Shown: positions 4,628-11,183 of the stretch, one piece after another | Layout of the letters: each line of letters starts with the position of its first letter | How positions within the stretch are numbered: position 1 is the stretch's first letter | Source: G039029935 sp039029935 | GTDB taxonomy: Bacteria; Chloroflexota; Anaerolineae; Caldilineales; Caldilineaceae | Length of the DNA: 12,659 nucleotides | Reading direction: 5' to 3' | Assembly (NCBI GenBank): GCA_039029935.1 | Contig: JBCCFC010000256.1 | Location: 1 to 12,659 of the forward strand | Notes under the pieces: generated by a model | The model's input: only the letters and a program-made list of their open reading frames with translations | Database searches by the model: none | Told to the model about the DNA's origin: nothing | Made by a program: the position numbers and the translations under genes

Positions 4628-7600
4628 TCAACGTGTGATCAGCGGCAGATAGACTTTGCTACCTGATAGCTGGTCTACCTGCTGCTCCGTAGTTGTATCA
4701 CTGGCTGTATCACTGACTGCATCACTGGCTGGTGCAGCCAATGGTCGCCAAAGATGACGCAGGCGGTCATGTGTCATCGCACTTACCACCAGTCCTTCAT
4801 CAGATTGCATCGTAATCGCCGGAATTTGTTCAGCGAAAAAGGCACTGTGAACGTCATCATTTGTCATGCCGCCCCACACATGTGAGCCGCCCCACACATG
4901 TGAGCCGCCCCACACATGTGAGCCGCCCCATACGTGTGAACCACCCCATACATGTGAGCCACCCCATACATGCGAGCCGCCCCAAAAATGATTTTCCCCT
5001 TCTGGTAATGGATTCCCATTTTCATCCACAATGAGAAAACCATCCGCTGTCTCATCATACATAACCGAGCCAACATAGGGTGTCCCGACAACCATGCCAG
5101 CGTTGGCCTCACCAGATACATCAGTAAAGACGGCATCAACGCCCCAAATGCGCCCAGCACCCTGTTGATAGATGCTAAACATCAATGCACCATTTGTGTC
5201 AATTGCTGGTTGAGCGGTTGCACGCAAACGATGTTTGATTTGGTTGTTGGTGAGACTGGGTGTCTGCTGCATCATCAATGCGACAACACCCGATGCAATG
5301 GCGGTGGCTGGTGATGTCCCAGAGCCATGATAGATGCCATTGCCACGATAGAGTCCAGGGTAATTCTGGACCAAGGCAGCATCGGCGTGGAGGACCATCA
5401 GAATATGCGCCCCCAGTGCCAACACATCGGGCTTGACAAACCCAACCTCGGTCGGTCCAGCCGCACTAAACGGTGGAATGTAGTCATCTCCCGAAAAGTC
5501 TGGCGAGTAGTGATCCGTAAAGGCCCCAACTGTGATGACATAGGGGTCATTCCCTGGCGTGGCAATACTGACAGGGTTTGGCCCCGTGTTTCCTGCTGCT
5601 GCCAACACGACAAGCCCAGCCTCCCACAGGGCTTCCACAGCAAGATTCATCGGATTCTCCCAATAGGGTCCCGTGACAGGACCATTGAGCGATAGATTCA
5701 CGATGTCGATGCCCACCGTTTCCTTGTTTTCCAGAATCCAGTTTAGGCCATCAATAATCTCGGAATAGCTACCACCACCTTGCCCATCCAGCACACGCAC
5801 ATCAACAATGTCTGCGCCCGGTGCAATGCTGTTCATGGCCGCGCTACCAGAGACACCTGCCATGAATGTGCCATGTCCATGTAGGTCACGATGTTCGTCA
5901 TCAAGCGCGTTGTAGGCTGCAACCACCTCCTTTCCCAATGTGGCTGTGTCAATACCAGAATCGACAATGGCGACGGTTAGACCTGTGCCATCAATGCCTT
6001 GTGCATGAACGTCGTTGACGCCACTGACTTGCAAGAATTCATTGGTATCGACCATCAACCCTTCAAAACGTACATCGTCAATGATCACAGACTGACCAGA
6101 TTCGGTCTCAATCCAAATCGCCGCATAGCTGGTCCCTTTGGGTGCAATCGTCCCAATGTGCATCTGTGCATAGGTTCCAGTCGGCATCGCTCTTGTCGTT
6201 GCAGACAAGAGTTGCCCTAGTGCATCGTAGTAGAGGACCTCGACCGAAACAGGCGCATACGGTTGTGATGGTTCGTGAATCTGATACCCCCATAACGTCA
6301 ACAGATAGGGTGCACCACTGGCAATCGCCGGATAGAGAGCCACTTGCGTGTTCCCTTGCACCATAAAGGCGGCATCACCCTCATGCGCCATGTTGACTAA
6401 CGAAACATCCCCCACTGTATCGCCCCCTGTATCTCCCACTGCACCAGAGACGCTCCACGCAAGATAGCCATCCTCGAAGTCAATATCGTAGATTACATCT
6501 TGGTCATAAATGATATCAGGTTGCGTACTTTGTGCCTCCAGCGCATCAAACGACGAGTGCGCATATTCGATCACCAAGGTCGGTATACTGTCTGACGCCT
6601 CAGAGAGCGCGTCTACAAAGAGCGTATTTGCATTGAGCATTGCCACATGGTCTGCCTGCCCCGTGACAAAAATTGTGAGCGCATTGCCCTCCTCCCAGTC
6701 GTCTCGCCCGATAACCTCCTGAATCAGCGAGGCGAGGTTGGGTGTTTGCATTGATTGACCAGCACTACTTTGCAGGCTGTGCCAATCAACACGGCTGTTG
6801 GTTTTGGTGCGGCTCGATAGGATTGCGTCAGACACATCGAATGCAACCGAGTCCCCCGCCGCCTCTGCATAGAAACTGAGCGATGCAGAGCCAGCACTGA
6901 TGTCAGCATTGATGTCAGTATTGGTGCTAGCACTGCTTTCAGGCACTGTAAACGCAAGATATGCATCTACAATCGTCGCACTGTGCGGGATTGTGACCTG
7001 TGAAAATCGCAGGCCATGCATCTGCATCATGCCACCATCCGTCACCACAACATCATCTGTAACAGATTCACTTTCGACGCTGTCGTCTGTACTGTAGTCT
7101 GTACTGTAATCTGTAAGCGATAAATGTAGTGTCTGTGTATTGGTCTCTGTGAGTTTTGTTGTGGATGCACTGGTTGAGACTCTAGCCGACAGTGCCGTTT
7201 GCATAGAGGCCACGGTTGCCACGTGGTCTGTTGAAATGAACTTTACCTCTGATAGGGTTGCCATCGTCAATATGGCTTTGCCCGATAATTCGGCAGCAAA
7301 GCTATTGATGATGGGCAACGCTTTGATACTGGTTGCACCAAGCGTGGACACATACTGTTCAAGCGGTTGGGCTTGCTCAGTACGCTGGACAATGACTGCA
7401 TGACGGGCTGTGTCGTCTTGTTGAATTGCAGTCATCAGCACCTTCTCGATTTTATTGGATTGGTGACGAGAAAGGCTTGGTGTTTGTGCTACTAGATTGT
7501 TTTCAACGAATGGTTCAGTGTAGTTGGCAGCAACGTTAACAGTTTGCACATCTACAGTATCAACCAAAGGTGGTAAGCTCTGGTAGCCAATGGTGACTAT

Positions 7601-7651
7601 AAGTATCCATAGTACACCTAGATACCATCCTTTTTGATAGTTGTCTATCAT
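4628..7651 (-). CDS. Secreted S8-family subtilisin-like serine protease with HVWGGS repeats
   Basis: 1007-residue predicted exported subtilase. Residues 1-30 look like a signal peptide or N-terminal anchor (MIDNYQKGWY, then a hydrophobic run). About 62-148 resembles an I9-type propeptide. About 205-365 is a beta domain of the kind with IPHSATIVDAYLAF and TPNLASLIQEVI motifs; about 388-532 resembles a jelly-roll/CBM-like domain. The catalytic domain is about 545-830, with Asp564 (VAIVDSGID), His593 (HGHGTFMAG), oxyanion Asn688 (AAAGNTG) and Ser780 (GSGTSPATA). Seven HxWGG units follow at 888-929, then an Ala/Ser/Asp-rich stretch and the end VYLPLITR, a tail I associate with secreted Chloroflexota proteins. 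I chose the ATG at 7651 because AAGGGGA (7661-7667) lies 9 nt upstream and the hydrophobic run then falls at the N terminus; an in-frame ATG at 7795 would add 48 unconvincing residues. Likely degrades extracellular protein. Confidence 0.9.
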   Translation of the reverse strand: MIDNYQKGWYLGVLWILIVTIGYQSLPPLVDTVDVQTVNVAANYTEPFVENNLVAQTPSLSRHQSNKIEKVLMTAIQQDDTARHAVIVQRTEQAQPLEQYVSTLGATSIKALPIINSFAAELSGKAILTMATLSEVKFISTDHVATVASMQTALSARVSTSASTTKLTETNTQTLHLSLTDYSTDYSTDDSVESESVTDDVVVTDGGMMQMHGLRFSQVTIPHSATIVDAYLAFTVPESSASTNTDINADISAGSASLSFYAEAAGDSVAFDVSDAILSSRTKTNSRVDWHSLQSSAGQSMQTPNLASLIQEVIGRDDWEEGNALTIFVTGQADHVAMLNANTLFVDALSEASDSIPTLVIEYAHSSFDALEAQSTQPDIIYDQDVIYDIDFEDGYLAWSVSGAVGDTGGDTVGDVSLVNMAHEGDAAFMVQGNTQVALYPAIASGAPYLLTLWGYQIHEPSQPYAPVSVEVLYYDALGQLLSATTRAMPTGTYAQMHIGTIAPKGTSYAAIWIETESGQSVIIDDVRFEGLMVDTNEFLQVSGVNDVHAQGIDGTGLTVAIVDSGIDTATLGKEVVAAYNALDDEHRDLHGHGTFMAGVSGSAAMNSIAPGADIVDVRVLDGQGGGSYSEIIDGLNWILENKETVGIDIVNLSLNGPVTGPYWENPMNLAVEALWEAGLVVLAAAGNTGPNPVSIATPGNDPYVITVGAFTDHYSPDFSGDDYIPPFSAAGPTEVGFVKPDVLALGAHILMVLHADAALVQNYPGLYRGNGIYHGSGTSPATAIASGVVALMMQQTPSLTNNQIKHRLRATAQPAIDTNGALMFSIYQQGAGRIWGVDAVFTDVSGEANAGMVVGTPYVGSVMYDETADGFLIVDENGNPLPEGENHFWGGSHVWGGSHVWGGSHVWGGSHVWGGSHVWGGSHVWGGMTNDDVHSAFFAEQIPAITMQSDEGLVVSAMTHDRLRHLWRPLAAPASDAVSDTASDTTTEQQVDQLSGSKVYLPLITR
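4696..4731 (-). repeat. 12-bp tandem repeat, three copies, near the subtilase C terminus
   Basis: Plus-strand units TATCACTGGCTG, TATCACTGACTG and CATCACTGGCTG follow one another without a gap. Read in the gene they code for a four-residue Ser-Asp-Thr/Ala-containing period just before the C-terminal tail. The reading frame is kept. Confidence 0.85.
4865..4990 (-). repeat. 18-bp tandem repeat, seven units, coding HVWGGS
   Basis: Seven successive 18-bp units code for HFWGGS, five HVWGGS and a final HVWGGM (subtilase residues 888-929). Several units at the low-coordinate end are nearly or fully identical in DNA, while those toward 4990 differ at silent or near-silent positions, which suggests recent expansion at one end. 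Copy number can change by slippage without breaking the frame. The array sits between the catalytic domain and the C-terminal tail. Confidence 0.95.
6411..6446 (-). repeat. Imperfect 12-bp tandem repeat, three copies, in the subtilase
   Basis: Units CCCACTGTATCG, CCCCCTGTATCT and CCCACTGCACCA are adjacent and in frame. They code for a Gly/Asp-rich stretch with a four-residue period near residues 402-413, within the predicted jelly-roll-like domain. Confidence 0.65.
6898..6921 (-). repeat. 12-bp tandem duplication in the subtilase beta domain
   Basis: TGATGTCAGCAT is followed directly by TGATGTCAGTAT, differing at one base. It codes for an Asp-Ile-Asn/Ser-Ala type repeat near residue 244-251, probably in a surface loop. 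Confidence 0.7.
7085..7115 (-). repeat. Exact 12-bp tandem duplication plus partial third copy in the subtilase
   Basis: GTCTGTACTGTA occurs twice in a row (7085-7096, 7097-7108) and is followed by a 7-nt partial copy. It codes for the DYSTDYSTDD stretch near residues 181-190, in the acidic Ser/Thr linker between the propeptide-like and beta domains. Confidence 0.85.
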
Positions 7652-8260
7652 CGTTATACTTCCCCTTGTGATATGCCATGTAAAACAATTGGAAGAAAAG
7701 GCGCAACGGTTGTGTGTCTGTGCATATGCGGCCGTCATATACAAGCATGATGCCAACCATCGCCATGCATCTCTTTCCGGTTTTACATTTTGCAAAGGAA
7801 CGGGAATTCGATAACTTGCGCGTTTGTGAGCATGAGTGACAGGTTGCTAACCTCTCATATAGCACAAGCCATCAAATTCTCGCGCCACAGTCGCAACGCA
7901 AGATGAATAAAACGTTTTAACTTTTTGCAAAAAATCACCTTACTAGGAACTGAAAATCAGTACCCTCTTGCAACTTTTTTGCCATTGTGCAACCAGATAG
8001 AACAAATTACAGCATTTGTCTTGTACGACATTTGGCGCATAAATTGCTCCATTTCTGGACGCACCTACGTCAAACGATGTAGATCAAAAGTCGGTTCCAA
8101 AAAAAATACTCTATATATTTTTTATATACACATTAAGTGAGCAGAATTAAATGATGTCCAATTGTGGATCAAAAAGCAGTGGAATATGGAGTTTTAAGTT
8201 GATGAGTCAGAATGTCATGTATACTTTATTCTTCATCATGTGGCAATCAAAATTGCGCGC
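7652..8260. other. 609-nt intergenic region between kinase stop and subtilase start
   Basis: No convincing gene is seen. The part from about 7910 to 8240 is clearly AT-richer than its surroundings. It holds a 12-bp perfect palindrome TAAAACGTTTTA at 7908-7919, a small AGGTT/AACCT inverted repeat at 7841-7853 and an AT-only hairpin TATATA/TATATA at 8112-8128. On the minus strand a weak pair of boxes (TTGCAA at 7925-7930 and TATTCA at 7904-7909, 15-nt spacer) brackets the palindrome and could be a subtilase promoter with a leader of about 250 nt; this is speculative. The kinase stop has no clear intrinsic terminator after it. Confidence 0.5.
7908..7919. promoter_or_regulatory. 12-bp perfect palindrome upstream of the subtilase
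   Basis: TAAAACGTTTTA is its own reverse complement and lies about 257 nt before the subtilase ATG, between weak promoter-like boxes on the minus strand. It could be a dimeric regulator site. AT-rich sequence produces such palindromes by chance fairly often. Confidence 0.25.
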
Positions 8261-10891
8261 TCAGTCTACCTTGAACCCAAGATGCATTTGGAGGAATGCA
8301 ATCAAATTTTCCTCCTCAAACGCCTCGGCAAATTTTTCTACTTGGCTAAAGAACGCTCTATATCGTGGTTCTTGGTCAAGTAGCCCTTGTGCAATGGTTT
8401 GTACCCCCCACATATCGCCAACCATCACCATTTCATAGATTCCTTCCATCATCTCTGGCGACGGAATCGTAAGGTTGTGTGCTGGACTCGTTGGCACTTC
8501 GACAGTGGTGTGTTTTGAGGCTGCGGAACTGTTGTTTGCATAAATCCATGTCAAATTAAGTACTTCGCCAATCATCGTGAGCAAGCGCGCAATATCAACA
8601 GGTTTGGGCAAAAATCCATCAAACCCTTCCAGCCTGTCCTGTGATTGAAACAATTCGATGACGCTTGCTGACACCGCAATTATGGGTGTTGTTGCAATCT
8701 CAGAGTCATGACGGATTGTCTGCATGGCCTCAAATCCGGTCTTTTTGGGCATAATCAGGTCCGTGATAATCAGATCAGGTTTGTGTTCCTTGGCAAGCGC
8801 AACCTCGCGTTCACCATCCTGTGCCTCAATCACCTCAAATCCCAACGGTTTGAGCAAACTAGCCAGCACCATCCGATTTTCATCGCGATCATCCACACTC
8901 AAAATAGTACGCCGTGTACCCATGTAGCCGACAATCTCAGGTTTGTCAATCTCCAGTCCAGGTGCGGCTGTAATTGTGGGTGTCACAGGGATGTCAAACC
9001 AGAAACAGGTCCCCACGCCCTTTTCACTTGCCACTTCAATTTCTCCACCCATCAGATGAACAAGCTGGCGGCTAATGGTCAACCCCAACCCTGTGCCCGA
9101 TTTACGCATGGATGTATCGCCAACTTGCTCAAAGGGTTGGAAAATTTTGGTCAGCTCGTCGGCTGTCATCCCCACACCAGAATCTTGCACTTCAAAGCGT
9201 AATGTCACAACGTTGTTGTTGGATTGGGTACTCGATGCATCCTCAACAAGCGAAGCATTGAAGGTAACACCCCCGTGTTCGGTAAACTTGACCGCATTGC
9301 CCAGTAGATTGAGCAAAACTTGGCGGAGACGGGTCTCGTCCACCTCAATCCCCATCGGCAAGTCACCTGTTTTTGTATAGGTAAAACGAATGCCCTTCTC
9401 TAATGCGCGCATACGGATGATGCCTGCGACATCCTGCAAAAAGGTTTCCAAATGGATTTCTTGGGGATATAGCTCCATTTTGCGGGCTTCGATTTTGGAC
9501 AAATCGAGAATATCGTTGATCAGTTGAAGCAGATGGTTGCCGCTGCGGTAAATGACATGTAAGCCTTGTGTATGGGTGTGGCTAATGCCTGGTTCCTGTT
9601 GCAAAATTTGTGCATAGCCGAGAATGCCATTCAGTGGGGTCCGCAGTTCATGGCTCATGTTGGACAGAAACTCACTTTTGGCCTGATTGGCGATTTCAGC
9701 CTGTTCTTTTGCCGTGACAAGCTCCTCTTCGACGCGCATACGTTCGCGAATTTCAGACTCTAGTTCTTGATTTTTGGCTTGTAGTAAATCAGCTTCCTTG
9801 CGTGCGGCCTTGGTCCGGTTGAGTACTTCCAAATTTTTAATCTTGCGGTCGCTTTTATCGTTAAAAATTTCTTGATGCACTTGATGATAGGCGTGATAGT
9901 GATTGAGTGACTGCTCATAATCCCCCTCCACTTGATAGATGCCAGAGAGTTGCTGGTTAATTTCAGCCTGAAACACAATGATTTTATGTTGTTGCGCTTG
10001 CGAAAGGGCATCTTGAAGATATTGGATGGCAAGTTGAGGGGTTTTTGATTGGTACAATTTACCCAAATTCATCAGCGCGCTGATGTGGGCATAGGAATCA
10101 TTCATTTGTGTGGCAAGGTTGACACATTCATGCAAACATTGGTGGGCTTGTGTTTCCTTGCCCAGGTCGATATAAATATTGCCCAGTGTATCAAGGAAGG
10201 ATGTTTCCAATCGAGGCACTGGCGATGCACCCTGGCGAATCAGTTGCAGACTCTGCTGGCTACAAATCAATGCGCGCGGTGTCTGCCCGGCCAATCGATA
10301 GGTCATCGCCAAGTTATTCAGGACGGAAGCGCGCTCGGTCACATCATCATGATGCTCGACTAGGTTGAGTGCTTGTTTAAAATATTTGATGCTTTGTTCA
10401 TAGTCACCAAGGATTTGGTAGGAGAGGCTAATATTGTTGAGCAGTTGTCCAGATGCCCATGCATAGGAGACCACCTCTGCCATTTTTAGCCCTTCAAAAG
10501 CATAGGTGATTGAGTTGGAGTAATCCCCTAAAATGCCATGCACAGTGGAAAGATAGAGGTGCGTTTCAGCCAGACCACTCGCATCACCGAGCTTTGTGAA
10601 AAGTATCTTGGCGACAAGTAATTTTTCCAACGCGGTATCATGAGCATCTATGCGCCAAGCACAGCTACCCCAATTGCGCAGGCTATAGGCCATGCCCCGT
10701 TGATATTGATGTTGTTCAGCTAAGACATGAGCGGTTTCGGCAAGCTGTGCTGTTTGTGTTGGATCTGTCTTTTTCAACGCCCAACCCAACGCATTCATCA
10801 AGTCTACTTGGACCAGTGGGTCCAAGGCTTGTGCTAGCTCAGTCCGTAATCGTCGAATATTTTCGGCTTCATTTGAATTCATAGAACACAT
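8261..10891 (-). CDS. TPR-containing cytosolic hybrid sensor histidine kinase with receiver domain
   Basis: 876-residue two-component hybrid kinase. Residues about 30-340 are TPR-type helical repeats (recurring LGDYxxSIxYxxxAL patterns), followed by a charged coiled coil at about 350-405. HisKA carries the H box SHELRTPLNG with phospho-accepting His414. HATPase_c has the N box (Asn532), G1 DSGVGM (570-575) and G2 GTGLGL (599-604). The receiver at about 660-780 has acidic Asp667/Asp668, phospho-acceptor Asp711 (ITDLIMP), Ser741 and Lys763. The last 70 residues form a helical tail resembling that of other cyanobacterial and Chloroflexota hybrid kinases. All key residues are present. No transmembrane segment, PAS, Hpt or DNA-binding domain is seen, so the signal is probably cytosolic and read by the TPRs, and an Hpt or response regulator partner must lie elsewhere. 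Start uncertain: ATG at 10891 or 10882, neither with a clear Shine-Dalgarno sequence. Confidence 0.93.
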   Translation of the reverse strand: MCSMNSNEAENIRRLRTELAQALDPLVQVDLMNALGWALKKTDPTQTAQLAETAHVLAEQHQYQRGMAYSLRNWGSCAWRIDAHDTALEKLLVAKILFTKLGDASGLAETHLYLSTVHGILGDYSNSITYAFEGLKMAEVVSYAWASGQLLNNISLSYQILGDYEQSIKYFKQALNLVEHHDDVTERASVLNNLAMTYRLAGQTPRALICSQQSLQLIRQGASPVPRLETSFLDTLGNIYIDLGKETQAHQCLHECVNLATQMNDSYAHISALMNLGKLYQSKTPQLAIQYLQDALSQAQQHKIIVFQAEINQQLSGIYQVEGDYEQSLNHYHAYHQVHQEIFNDKSDRKIKNLEVLNRTKAARKEADLLQAKNQELESEIRERMRVEEELVTAKEQAEIANQAKSEFLSNMSHELRTPLNGILGYAQILQQEPGISHTHTQGLHVIYRSGNHLLQLINDILDLSKIEARKMELYPQEIHLETFLQDVAGIIRMRALEKGIRFTYTKTGDLPMGIEVDETRLRQVLLNLLGNAVKFTEHGGVTFNASLVEDASSTQSNNNVVTLRFEVQDSGVGMTADELTKIFQPFEQVGDTSMRKSGTGLGLTISRQLVHLMGGEIEVASEKGVGTCFWFDIPVTPTITAAPGLEIDKPEIVGYMGTRRTILSVDDRDENRMVLASLLKPLGFEVIEAQDGEREVALAKEHKPDLIITDLIMPKKTGFEAMQTIRHDSEIATTPIIAVSASVIELFQSQDRLEGFDGFLPKPVDIARLLTMIGEVLNLTWIYANNSSAASKHTTVEVPTSPAHNLTIPSPEMMEGIYEMVMVGDMWGVQTIAQGLLDQEPRYRAFFSQVEKFAEAFEEENLIAFLQMHLGFKVD

Positions 10892-10923
10892 TCGCAGGTT
10901 GCACTACAGTTTGCATTACAAAG

Positions 10924-10949
10924 AACACAGTAGAAAATTCTACTGTGTT
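10924..10949. promoter_or_regulatory. 12-bp near-perfect palindrome upstream of the kinase
   Basis: AACACAGTAGAA and TTCTACTGTGTT flank a 2-nt centre, giving a 26-nt near-palindrome that ends 33 nt before the kinase ATG at 10891. As DNA it could bind a dimeric regulator of the kinase gene. As RNA it forms a strong short-loop hairpin in the leader, or 3' of the NRPS message, but no U tract follows on the minus strand, which argues against an intrinsic terminator. Confidence 0.45.
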
Positions 10950-11059
10950 GATGACCATTTCTGTTAATTTGGTAAGTGTAAGTGTTCTATAGGTTAGTAT
11001 AGTATGACTAATTGAGTTTATACATCAGTCAGATGCTATACCATTGATTGCGCATTTGT

Positions 11060-11078
11060 CCTGCTCCGTAACAGCAGG
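11060..11078. other. Small hairpin between NRPS and kinase genes
   Basis: CCTGCT (11060-11065) pairs with AGCAGG (11073-11078) around a 7-nt loop. It lies about 105 nt past the NRPS stop. No U tract follows in the NRPS direction, so termination here is doubtful. The rest of the 292-nt gap (10892-11183) shows no gene. Confidence 0.25.
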
Positions 11079-11183
11079 TTGAATTATTTTAGGCGAATCT
11101 ATAGGATAAAGAAGCCTTCATCGCATCAGCCGTCAGCTTTCAGCCATGTTGACTGAGCAGATCAAAGCTCCTTTTGGTCAGCC

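Noticed and set aside
7652..7795. 48-residue N-terminal extension of the subtilase from an ATG at 7795
   Set aside because: The extension looks non-coding in character, would put the hydrophobic signal segment away from the N terminus, and the ATG at 7651 has a good AAGGGGA site 9 nt upstream.
8112..8128. TATATA/TATATA hairpin after the kinase gene as terminator
   Set aside because: An AT-only 6-bp stem is too weak for intrinsic termination and lies about 130 nt past the stop.
7925..8140. 71-codon plus-strand reading frame in the AT-rich gap
   Set aside because: No ribosome site, low-complexity AT-rich sequence and no recognisable protein pattern. Probably chance.
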